64,000 nt of DNA from Leadbetterella sp040829825 (GTDB taxonomy: Bacteria; Bacteroidota; Bacteroidia; Cytophagales; Spirosomataceae): NCBI RefSeq assembly GCF_040829825.1, contig NZ_JBFOLH010000001.1; one strand, given 5' to 3'. The notes below the pieces were generated by a model. It ran no database searches. It worked only from the letters and a program-made list of their open reading frames with translations, and was not told where the DNA came from. This document shows, piece by piece, positions 44,257 to 52,045 of the stretch. The position numbers and the translations under genes are program-made. The stretch's first letter is position 1; each line of letters opens with the position of its first letter.

Positions 44257-44348
44257 ATGGCATAATTTTGTGCGATTATTGCACACCTTACAGACAAAAT
44301 GGCGCCTGTTTGCATAAAAAAGTGTGCCGGGATAAGGATAGAATAAGC

Positions 44349-44376
44349 AAAACGGCGGGGAAATCCCCGCCGTTTT
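44349..44376 (-). terminator. Strong hairpin after DUF2911 gene
   Basis: 12-bp perfect stem AAAACGGCGGGG (44349-44360) with 44365-44376 and a 4-nt loop, flanked by T and A runs, 20 bp beyond the minus-strand stop at 44397. Confidence 0.85.
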
Positions 44377-44396
44377 TATATCATCTGTAAATACGC

Positions 44397-45221
44397 TTAC
44401 TTCAGGCTGGCGATCAGCTTCTCGTTCAGCGCCACGTAATCCTGGTTCCTGGCGGCTTTGGCCTGGCTTATGGATTGGGTAGCCGTGGCTATAGCCCCTT
44501 TCTTATCGCCCAGCTTAGCCTGTATCCTGGCTTTGGTGTGCGTTATCCAGAATGCATCAGGCTGCTGCTCTACTGCCTTATTTACCCATTCCAGCGCCTT
44601 TTTCATGTCTTTGCCGTTATCCAGGTAGTAGCTGGCAGCGGCAAAATAGGGCCGGTTATCGGCTGCCATCACCTTATCAATGGTGGCCATCACTTTCTCA
44701 TCAATATCGGTGGTGATGGTGAAAGGCACCAGGGTATTTTCCCACATAATGTTTACTTCCAGCGAACTATCGGTCTGGGTACCAAACATGATGGTAAAGG
44801 TCTCTATCGGGAAAGGCAGCGTAACCGACTTCGCACTGATGGTAGCTATCACGTTTTCTTCCTTAAAGTTGAATACGCTGGTTTCGGGGGTACAGAAACG
44901 GATCTTCCAGTCTTCCTTGCCAATCACGGTCAGGATCGTGTACTTGCCCGCTTTAAGGGGAGTGCCGTTTACTTTAACGTCTTCACCGAAACTAATGAGG
45001 GTTTGGGTGTTGGCACCTGTTCTCCACAATTTACCGTAAGCTTCCAGGTCTCCGAAGATCCTTCTTCCTCTGGCAGAGGGGCGTGAATATTCAATTTCTA
45101 CCGACGACAGGGCAAATTCCTGCTTAATGGTTTGCAACGGGCTTTTAGTGGGAACTTTAAGGGTTTGCGCCGTAGCACTCCAGGTTAATAAAGAGAAGGC
45201 CAGAACTTTAATGAGTTTCAT
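44397..45221 (-). CDS. Secreted DUF2911 domain protein with C-terminal TPR-like region
   Basis: 274 residues with signal peptide (MKLIKVLAFSLLTWSATAQ). DUF2911 occupies ~25-170: VEIEYSRPSARGRRIFGDLEAYGKLWRTGANT begins it and GKYTILTVIGKEDWKI follows. Residues ~185-274 contain TPR-like helical repeats (YYLDNGKDMKKALEWVNKAV, AKLGDKKGAIATATQSI). Function unknown; widespread in Bacteroidota. It has its own promoter, divergent from the TonB-receptor operon, with which it shares a 9-bp motif. Confidence 0.93.
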   Translation of the reverse strand: MKLIKVLAFSLLTWSATAQTLKVPTKSPLQTIKQEFALSSVEIEYSRPSARGRRIFGDLEAYGKLWRTGANTQTLISFGEDVKVNGTPLKAGKYTILTVIGKEDWKIRFCTPETSVFNFKEENVIATISAKSVTLPFPIETFTIMFGTQTDSSLEVNIMWENTLVPFTITTDIDEKVMATIDKVMAADNRPYFAAASYYLDNGKDMKKALEWVNKAVEQQPDAFWITHTKARIQAKLGDKKGAIATATQSISQAKAARNQDYVALNEKLIASLK

Positions 45222-45247
45222 ACGATTAGATTTAAATGTTTAAGCTA

Positions 45248-45279
45248 CAAAAATACGATCCGCGAACTAAATAAGCAAT
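45248..45279 (-). promoter_or_regulatory. Promoter of DUF2911 gene
   Basis: On the minus strand ATTG (45279-45276), a 20-bp spacer and TATTTTTG (45255-45248): consensus elements with ideal spacing. The spacer contains CTAAATAAG (45267-45275 on the plus strand), also present in the divergent promoter. Confidence 0.7.
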
Positions 45280-45365
45280 TGAATTAAATATAGGACTTTT
45301 CGGATGCTGCATTGAACTTTTACTCCATAATCTTAAATTAAGTCTTATTATTATTTTAACTAAAT

Positions 45366-45384
45366 CTAAATAAGGATAAATTTG
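45366..45384 (+). promoter_or_regulatory. -7 element and shared motif of siderophore operon promoter
   Basis: TAAATTTG at 45377-45384 matches TAnnTTTG, 25 bp before the start. Directly upstream is CTAAATAAG (45366-45374), repeated in the divergent promoter; only a weak TTTT/TTTA is found at -33. A factor binding CTAAATAAG could co-regulate both sides. Confidence 0.5.
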
Positions 45385-45408
45385 CAGCTTACTCATCAGC
45401 GCTAATCA

Positions 45409-47775
45409 ATGAGCATATCGTTAGGGAGGGTTCTTGTTTTTTTGCTTTGTTTCGTTTCCCTTCAGGCATTTTCCCAGCTAACCGGGCTGAAAGGCAGGAT
45501 CACTGATGCCCGGAAAGAGCCTCTTGCCGGCGTTTTAATCCAGGTAAAAAATACCCGGCTGTCTGCTATCAGCAACGAGCACGGCGATTTCTCACTTCAG
45601 GTACCTGCACAGGGAGAAGTCATCCTGCGCTTTTCACTGGTGGGCTTTAAGACGGCAGAGCTCACTGTCACCTCTTCTGCCCCGCTGGCGGTTTCGCTCG
45701 AAGAACAGGTAAAAGAACTCGATGAAACCGTGGTATACGGCAAAACCGAAACCGCCGCCGCCCGTGAGCTATCGGTGAAAGCAGAGGTGCTCGACATGAA
45801 ACGGGTGCATGCGCTGCCCGTCAATATCTCCGAATTAATGAACCGCTCGGCCGGGATACGGATACGCCAGACCGGCGGACTGGGCTCAGCCACAGACGTC
45901 AACCTGAACGGTTTCAGCGGGAAATCCATCCGTTATTTCAAAGACGGTATTCCTATGGACTACCTCGGAGAAGGCTTTTCGCTTTCATCGGTACCCGTGA
46001 ATATGCTGGAACGGGTGGAAATCTACAAAGGTGTTCTGCCGGTGAGCCTGGGGGCCGATGCGCTGGGCGGAGCCGTTAACCTGATCAGCAGGAAGCTCAC
46101 CGGGAACTATGCCGGTGCATCGTACGAAATCGGTTCATTCAATACCCACCGTGCCAACCTGAATACCTACTTTACCAAAAACAAGCTGTTTTACGGCTTT
46201 GACGGCTTTTTCAATCGTTCCGACAACAACTACAAAGTCAATGTAAAAATTACGGATCCCGAGACCCGGAACCAGAAAGATGCGAAAGTGTCTCTCTTTC
46301 ACAACGGGTATACCGGCTATTTCGGGCAAGCCTTTGCCGGCCTGAAAGACGTAGCCTGGGCCGATGAGCTCCGGTTCGAACTGTCGGCGTTTGCTTTTGA
46401 CCGCGAACAGCAGCACCCTGCGCTGATGACCGAACCCTACGGCGGAATTGTTTCCCGGCAATCGTCGGTTATACCTGCCCTGCGGTACAAAAAGCAGGCA
46501 GGCGCATGGGAAATTGACCAGTTCCTGGTTTACAATACGCTCCATATCAGCCGGACCGACACCCTGAAAGGGACCTACGACTGGCTGGGTGTCTTCACGC
46601 CCAACCCTACCAGGAACGGGGAAAGCAGCCGCCCGTCATTATCCGATATCCGGAATCATTATTTCACCTCAAGAACCAACCTGAAATACCGGCTTAGCCC
46701 GGCTCATTTCCTGGAGCTGAACCAGGTGATCACACAGGCCCGGAGAAAAGGCGAAGATCCGCTGGGTCCTAAATTCCTGGATACACAGATCGATGTCTTA
46801 TCCCTCCCCTCAGAATACCTCAAATCGGTAAGCTCTGCCGGCATTAACTCACTGTTTCTCAACGGCAGGCTCGACAACCTGCTGATGGTGAAATTCTTCA
46901 GCTATAAAGCTTCGGGGGTAGAAACGTTCCAGTCGCGCGAGGTAAGCACCACAGATGCCAAAACCTCAAAAGGCACTACCTGGGGTGTGGCAGAGGGCCT
47001 GAAATATCATTTCACACCCCATCATCTACTGCGTTTCTCGGCCGAGTATTCCAACCGGCTTCCCGACCATAACGAGCTTTTCGGCGATGCCGTCTGGATT
47101 GTTCAGAACTTTGAGATCCGGCCCGAGCGGAGCCTGAACTTTAATTTGGGGTGGCGGACTTCCGTTCCGGGCAAATATACCTTTGAGCTTAACTCTTTTT
47201 ACAGGAGAACCAAAGACCTGATCCTCCTTATACCCATCCAGTCGCCTTTTGCCCGGTACGAAAACCAGCAGCATGTAAAAGGCCTCGGGCTGGAAGCCGA
47301 CGGTTCCGTAGAGCTGGGCGCCGGCTTCGGTCTTTCGGCAAACGCCACCTGGCAGAGCATGCGTTTGTTCGGCATTACGCTGCAGCAGGAATCCTGGAAA
47401 AACGATGCCCGCCTGAGAAATACGCCTTTCCTTTTCGGGAACCTGGGCCTTAACTACCAGTCGGTACCGGTTTTCAGGCAGAAAGTCATCCTGAAGGCTT
47501 TTGCCTATTACAGCTACCTGCACGAATATTACCTGGAGACCATTCCCAAACGAATGGAAGGATCGGGGCTGTTTGGTAAAGCCCAGGTCAATACCTTACT
47601 GGTTATTCCGGACCAGCACCTGGTAAACGCCGGGGTGCTGGCCGATATCCCTTCCCGGAGAATAGCCCTTGGCCTGGATGTCAAAAACATCCTGGACAAA
47701 GACATTTACGATAACTACCGTGTTCAGCGGGCCGGCAGAAGCATTCATTTAAAAATCAATTACTCAATCAAATAG
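45409..47775 (+). CDS. TonB-dependent receptor, probable siderophore receptor (XusA-like)
   Basis: 788 residues with signal peptide (LVFLLCFVSLQAFSQ). A carboxypeptidase-regulatory-like domain (~25-110; GRITDARKEPLAGVLIQVKN) precedes the TonB plug (ISELMNRSAGIRIRQTGG, VEIYKGVLPVSLGADALGGAVN) and the beta-barrel ending in INYSIK. Such receptors import iron chelates or other small ligands. The next gene is a DUF4374 lipoprotein, the pairing seen in the xenosiderophore (xus) system of Bacteroides, and two more genes follow within 13 bp each. Iron uptake is inference from this context. Confidence 0.93.
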   Translation: MSISLGRVLVFLLCFVSLQAFSQLTGLKGRITDARKEPLAGVLIQVKNTRLSAISNEHGDFSLQVPAQGEVILRFSLVGFKTAELTVTSSAPLAVSLEEQVKELDETVVYGKTETAAARELSVKAEVLDMKRVHALPVNISELMNRSAGIRIRQTGGLGSATDVNLNGFSGKSIRYFKDGIPMDYLGEGFSLSSVPVNMLERVEIYKGVLPVSLGADALGGAVNLISRKLTGNYAGASYEIGSFNTHRANLNTYFTKNKLFYGFDGFFNRSDNNYKVNVKITDPETRNQKDAKVSLFHNGYTGYFGQAFAGLKDVAWADELRFELSAFAFDREQQHPALMTEPYGGIVSRQSSVIPALRYKKQAGAWEIDQFLVYNTLHISRTDTLKGTYDWLGVFTPNPTRNGESSRPSLSDIRNHYFTSRTNLKYRLSPAHFLELNQVITQARRKGEDPLGPKFLDTQIDVLSLPSEYLKSVSSAGINSLFLNGRLDNLLMVKFFSYKASGVETFQSREVSTTDAKTSKGTTWGVAEGLKYHFTPHHLLRFSAEYSNRLPDHNELFGDAVWIVQNFEIRPERSLNFNLGWRTSVPGKYTFELNSFYRRTKDLILLIPIQSPFARYENQQHVKGLGLEADGSVELGAGFGLSANATWQSMRLFGITLQQESWKNDARLRNTPFLFGNLGLNYQSVPVFRQKVILKAFAYYSYLHEYYLETIPKRMEGSGLFGKAQVNTLLVIPDQHLVNAGVLADIPSRRIALGLDVKNILDKDIYDNYRVQRAGRSIHLKINYSIK

Positions 47776-47784
47776 TTTATACGC

Positions 47785-49041
47785 ATGTACAAAGTAAATC
47801 TTAAATCTTTAGCACTTGCTTCACTCCTGGCGGTACCGCTGGTATCGTGTGATAATAGCGACGAGCCGGAAGCAAAAAAAGAGGGAAAATATGTTCTGAT
47901 GACCATGAGTGAAAATACACTCACCAAACCGGGATATATGACGGTATTTGACAAATTACCGGAAGGCAATGTGTCTAACATCACGACTACATCGGTTCAG
48001 GGAATGGGAATGGGCGGATGGCGGCCGTACAAAAACTGGTTGCTGAAAATCTTTAAAACAGAAGATAACGCAAAAGGAATTGAACGCCTGAAGATAGAAA
48101 ACGGACGCGTGGTGTTCGATAATTTCCTGGCCGGTGATAACACCACCAACGGTACAGGAAACTTCGTGATCGCCAATGAAACACAGGGTTTCTACTGGGA
48201 CGGAGCCAGTCCGCTTAAAATCCAGACATTTAACCCTACTACCTTATCCAGGACCGGGGAGATCGACCTGACCGCAGCCGTAAATGAAAGAGGCACCAAT
48301 GAAGCCGGCATTCTCTACCGTTCAGTGGGCCAGAAGTTCCTGGCTGTGAAAAACGGCAAGCTGTTTGCCAACGTTACCTATGCCAAAACCAATGCTTCGC
48401 AGAAAGGATTTTTTGATGACTTCTTCCCCGATGTTTATATAGCAGTAATCGATATTGCTACCGGTACATACGAGAAAACCACCAAAATTGAAGATACAGG
48501 AAGTATTGCTTACATCAACGACAACGAAATGTACAGCTTTGACACCAACGGCGACCTGTATATTGTAACGCAGGGAACCAGCCCGCAGGGTATTGGCGGC
48601 AAGTCTAAAATTGCCCGGATCAAAGCCGCAGATACAGAAGTGGACAAGACCTGGGAGATCAAAATGGACGACATCAATCCTAAAGGGAAATTTGTGACCG
48701 TATATGCTACTAACGGCAAGCTGATCACTACCATTCCCAATACCGCTTTAACCGGTGGTCCGACCGGGAACATCAACTTTTCGGATATCTGGGAGTTCCA
48801 GGTGATCGATGTAGCTACAAAAGCCATTACAAAGATTTCGGGTGTGCCTGCCTGTACCAACACAGGCGCTGCTTACGGTACGGTGAAAATAGACGATAAG
48901 CTGCTGATCCGGGTGAACTCTTCTTCTGCAACCGGTCCTAACGGGTATTACCAGCTGAGCAGTGACCTGAAAAGCGCTTCACCCCTGTTCCAGGTAACCG
49001 AAGGCGGATCAGTTTCCGGTCTTTATAAAGTTGAGCTGTAA
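47785..49041 (+). CDS. DUF4374 surface lipoprotein, putative siderophore-binding (XusB-like)
   Basis: 418 residues. A lipobox (PLVSC, Cys22) ends the signal peptide. The body is a beta-propeller-like DUF4374 domain (YVLMTMSENTLTKPGYMTVF, repeated ~60-residue strands such as TGTYEKTTKI, DLYIVTQGTSPQGIGGKSKI). To my knowledge the Bacteroides XusB protein, a siderophore-binding lipoprotein next to the XusA receptor, belongs to this family; that link is from memory and should be checked. It follows the receptor by 9 bp. Confidence 0.9.
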   Translation: MYKVNLKSLALASLLAVPLVSCDNSDEPEAKKEGKYVLMTMSENTLTKPGYMTVFDKLPEGNVSNITTTSVQGMGMGGWRPYKNWLLKIFKTEDNAKGIERLKIENGRVVFDNFLAGDNTTNGTGNFVIANETQGFYWDGASPLKIQTFNPTTLSRTGEIDLTAAVNERGTNEAGILYRSVGQKFLAVKNGKLFANVTYAKTNASQKGFFDDFFPDVYIAVIDIATGTYEKTTKIEDTGSIAYINDNEMYSFDTNGDLYIVTQGTSPQGIGGKSKIARIKAADTEVDKTWEIKMDDINPKGKFVTVYATNGKLITTIPNTALTGGPTGNINFSDIWEFQVIDVATKAITKISGVPACTNTGAAYGTVKIDDKLLIRVNSSSATGPNGYYQLSSDLKSASPLFQVTEGGSVSGLYKVEL

Positions 49042-49044
49042 TCT

Positions 49045-50205
49045 ATGAGGAGGTACTTTCTGATCGCTTTCTTATTTCTGGCGGTGACAGCTGTCCGTGC
49101 ACAATATACCGTGCGCATTGTGGTCACTGCCGTACCGGCATCGCATAACGGTGATGTACTGTATATCACGGGTGCCTTTAACCGCTGGAGTCCCGCAGAC
49201 CCGGGGAGCATTCTTCAGAAAACGGATGTGGGTCCGGAATACACCCTCACGGAGGTGAAAGAAGGCCTGCTGGAATACAAATTTACCCGCGGAGACTGGA
49301 AAACATTGGAAAGTACCCTGGATGGCCGGCTGGTAGCCCCACGCCGTGCCATCATTCACTCAGACACCACGTTGTATTGTAAAATTGAGAACTGGCGGGA
49401 TGATTTCCCCGAATCTACGGCCTCGCCCCGCGTAAAGCTCTGGAAAGACTCCATGTATATTCCGCAGCTGGGAAATTACAAACGGGTTTGGGTATACCTG
49501 CCGGAAGATTACGGCCGGTCAGATAAACGGTACCCCGTGATTTACATGCACGATGGCCAGGATCTCTTTGACGAAGCCACCTCACAGGGGCGGATCGGGC
49601 CGCTGGAGTGGGGCGTGGACGAGACCATAGACTCATCAAAAAAAGCTGCAATTGTGGTGGCGGTTGAACACGATCACAGCAAAGAACGCCGGATCATGGA
49701 GTACTATGTACGGCCCAATTCGGCCAACCCGGAAGTGTATGGTCAGGCTTACCTCGACTTTATTGTTCATACCCTGAAGCCGGCCGTAGACAAAGAATTC
49801 AGAACTCAACCCGACAAGGCTCACACCGCCATGGCCGGCAGCTCAATGGGCGGCCTGCTGACCTTTTATGCCGGGCTGCTCTATCCCGAAACATTCGGGG
49901 TGCTGGGGGTATTATCGCCCTCTATATGGCTCGACGAGCAAAATATTTACAAAGAAATAGCCACTATAAAGTCGCCCGGAGAAATCAAAAATCAGCGGTA
50001 TTTCTTTTACGGCGGCGGAAACGAAAACAGGTTAAAACCCGACGGCAGTTTTGTAACAATGAATGAAGATGTGCTGCGGTCTTCTGCTGAATTTCAGAAA
50101 TACGGAGCGGAGATCCGGGTTTCTGTTAATCCGGAAGGACGACACGGCGCATGGTACTGGAGAACCGCTTTTGCGGAATTTTATCACTGGATAAACTTTA
50201 ATTAA
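49045..50205 (+). CDS. Exported alpha/beta-hydrolase esterase with carbohydrate-binding-like N-domain (Fes/IroE-like)
   Basis: 386 residues. Signal peptide (LIAFLFLAVTAVRAQ). An N-terminal E-set/CBM20-48-like domain (~21-115: GDVLYITGAFNRWSP, YKFTRGDWKTLESTLDG) precedes the esterase domain (~130-386) with YMHDGQDLFDEA, nucleophile motif GSSMGG (Ser267) and a C-terminal His in GRHGAWYW. This is the layout of enterochelin/feruloyl-type esterases. Being in a siderophore-like operon, it could hydrolyse a catecholate siderophore in the periplasm to release iron. Starts 3 bp after the DUF4374 stop. Confidence 0.92.
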   Translation: MRRYFLIAFLFLAVTAVRAQYTVRIVVTAVPASHNGDVLYITGAFNRWSPADPGSILQKTDVGPEYTLTEVKEGLLEYKFTRGDWKTLESTLDGRLVAPRRAIIHSDTTLYCKIENWRDDFPESTASPRVKLWKDSMYIPQLGNYKRVWVYLPEDYGRSDKRYPVIYMHDGQDLFDEATSQGRIGPLEWGVDETIDSSKKAAIVVAVEHDHSKERRIMEYYVRPNSANPEVYGQAYLDFIVHTLKPAVDKEFRTQPDKAHTAMAGSSMGGLLTFYAGLLYPETFGVLGVLSPSIWLDEQNIYKEIATIKSPGEIKNQRYFFYGGGNENRLKPDGSFVTMNEDVLRSSAEFQKYGAEIRVSVNPEGRHGAWYWRTAFAEFYHWINFN

Positions 50206-50206
50206 C

Positions 50207-51217
50207 ATGAATGCAAAACTCATCCTGGCGGGTGCCCTGCTGATAGCAGGAGCAGCCAACGCCCAAAAAATCACCAATCAAAAAGTTGGTAGCGGTATTT
50301 ACGAGCTGGTGTATAACGACGCCGATAACTCGGTTTACGTGGCCAGTGTAGGCTCGAGAACACGGCCGGGGGGCTTCCTCTACCGTTTAGACGGCAGCAC
50401 ATTGGCCGTAAAAGACAGCATTGCGCTGACTGATACCCCACCTTTCGGACTGACGCTGAACAAAAAGACCCAGACCGTATACAGCACCAATACCCGTTCC
50501 AACTCGGTAAGTGCCGTAGACATCAAAAACGGGAAAGTACTGGCCAATATCGCACCGGAGGGAGAAAAATCGCACACCCGTGAAGCCATAGCCGACGAAA
50601 AGAACAACAAGATCTATGTTTCTGATGTAGGCCGCCCGAGCCGGATATGGGTCATTGACGGCAAAACACAAAAGCTGGAGAAAATGATAGAAAATACAGG
50701 AGCTACCACTACCGGCCTGGCCATTGACGAAAGTGCGCAGAAACTGTACGCTACCAACATGGGTACCAACAAAATTGTGGTGGTAGACCTGAAGTCAGCC
50801 GCCGTGATCGATTCATTCGCCACGGGCGGAGAAGGATCGGTTAACCTGGTTCTTGACAAGGCCGCTAACCGGTTGTTTGTGGTGAGCCAGAAAAGTGAGG
50901 ACGTTAACGTGATAGACCTCAAAACAAAATCGGTGGTAAAGAAACTTGCAGCAGGAAAAGGCGCATTGGGAATTGCCCTCGATGAAAAGAGAAACCGGCT
51001 CTATACCGCCAACCGGGGCGACGGTACCGTTACCGTAATCGATACCAAATCACTGACCGTTCTTCAGCATATCAAAACCGGCGGAACTTTCCCCAACACC
51101 ATAGCTGTCAATAAAACCGACGGCAGCATCTACGTTACCAACAAAGGCCAGGGCAAACGCGACGAGCCTTCATATGTAGATCCCAACGGTGACGTGGTAA
51201 CGCACATTAAATTCTGA
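50207..51217 (+). CDS. YncE-type periplasmic beta-propeller protein
   Basis: 336 residues with signal peptide (LILAGALLIAGAANAQ). Seven-bladed YVTN-type propeller: recurring VYVASVG, VYSTNTRSNSVSAVD, IYVSDVG, LYATNMGTNKIVVVD, LFVVSQ, LYTANRGDGTVTVID, IYVTNKGQGK. The C-terminus PSYVDPNGDVV matches YncE of Escherichia coli, an iron-regulated protein of unclear function. It is the last gene of the operon (1 bp after the esterase stop) and is followed by an excellent terminator. Confidence 0.93.
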   Translation: MNAKLILAGALLIAGAANAQKITNQKVGSGIYELVYNDADNSVYVASVGSRTRPGGFLYRLDGSTLAVKDSIALTDTPPFGLTLNKKTQTVYSTNTRSNSVSAVDIKNGKVLANIAPEGEKSHTREAIADEKNNKIYVSDVGRPSRIWVIDGKTQKLEKMIENTGATTTGLAIDESAQKLYATNMGTNKIVVVDLKSAAVIDSFATGGEGSVNLVLDKAANRLFVVSQKSEDVNVIDLKTKSVVKKLAAGKGALGIALDEKRNRLYTANRGDGTVTVIDTKSLTVLQHIKTGGTFPNTIAVNKTDGSIYVTNKGQGKRDEPSYVDPNGDVVTHIKF

Positions 51218-51232
51218 TTCCTGTTAACGGAA

Positions 51233-51269
51233 AATCAAAAAGGCTCCCACAACGGGGGCCTTTTTGATT
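51233..51269 (+). terminator. Terminator of the siderophore-type operon
   Basis: 16-bp stem from 51233-51248 to 51254-51269 (AATCAAAAAGGC then one G-U pair) with loop ACAAC; T run at 51261-51265 lies within the 3' arm. 15 bp after the stop. Confidence 0.85.
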
Positions 51270-51315
51270 AGAATCGTCTGCCTTCAAAACTACCCAGGTA
51301 GCTTAGTTGACTTTG

Positions 51316-51771
51316 CTATAACCGGCTATAATAAATATCCACTGTATCTTTCGAGCTATTGTAATCTCCCAGAATAAAATTGGATGTAAACATCAGGATA
51401 TCAGAATCCGGATCAGGATCAACAGCTGTCAAACGAATAGATTTTTTATTTCCTGAAATATCTGTTCCATATTGTATAAGAATATCTTTCCGTTGCAGCT
51501 TTTTATTCCTGTCCGAAAGTACATTCACTAATTTTTCTGCCAGGCTATCACCCACCATTACCTTTATCTCATTTACGCCTCCTCCTATAATAAGGGTCGG
51601 AGTATTCAATGAATTAAAATAGATCGTTTCTCCCGATTTCGTCGTATAATATTCTCCTTTATATTCTCCCCCGAATGTAGAGGCAAAGCTATCAAAGTTC
51701 CCGATAAATATCCTGTCGCAACCGGTAGCCATAACCGCTAAAAGAAATATAAATAGTTTCCCGTTTCTCAT
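51316..51771 (-). CDS. Orphan lipoprotein of unknown function
   Basis: 151 residues from ATG 51771 (MRNGKLFIFLLAVMATGC), whose lipobox ATGC (Cys18) defines the start; the frame is open to 51843. The mature part has alternating beta strands (GEYKGEYYTTKSGETIYF, IKVMVGDSLAEKL) and a DPDPDSD acidic patch, then SNFILGDYNSSKDTVDIYY. No family recognised. Base composition is more A/T-rich than the neighbours, and it sits between two strong operons, so it may be acquired. Confidence 0.82.
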   Translation of the reverse strand: MRNGKLFIFLLAVMATGCDRIFIGNFDSFASTFGGEYKGEYYTTKSGETIYFNSLNTPTLIIGGGVNEIKVMVGDSLAEKLVNVLSDRNKKLQRKDILIQYGTDISGNKKSIRLTAVDPDPDSDILMFTSNFILGDYNSSKDTVDIYYSRL

Positions 51772-51789
51772 GGCCTCATTCCGTTTTTT

Positions 51790-51797
51790 CAAAATTA
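51790..51797 (-). promoter_or_regulatory. Candidate -7 element for orphan lipoprotein
   Basis: TAATTTTG on the minus strand, 18 bp before ATG 51771; this also disfavours the upstream start. No -33 box seen. The rest of the 270-bp gap to 52046 shows nothing recognisable beyond A/T-rich sequence. Confidence 0.4.
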
Positions 51798-52045
51798 AAA
51801 CCCGTATTCTCCATAATCTAATAAAAATTACGATAAAATTCAAAAAATTACTTAAAAACAGGCTTTACCAAACCAGCCATTCCGCTATTTCTCGCATGTA
51901 ATGGCTTCTACTTCCAATACCTGCTTACCTGGGTTTTTCGGCCTGCGGGCAGCCGTAGCTCTATAAAATCTCTGCTTACGTCAACACATCCTTTTTTACA
52001 GCAGATAATTTAGTATTTTGGCAAAAACATTTAACCTTAGAGTCT

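Noticed and set aside
44268..44286. TGTGC/GCACA dyad upstream of clpB as a heat-shock operator
   Set aside because: It does not match the CIRCE consensus and lies outside the predicted promoter.
45340..45362. Fur-box-like TTATTATTATTTTAAC stretch before the siderophore-type operon
   Set aside because: Too A/T-rich and too short of the 19-bp Fur palindrome to call; only the CTAAATAAG motif is reported.
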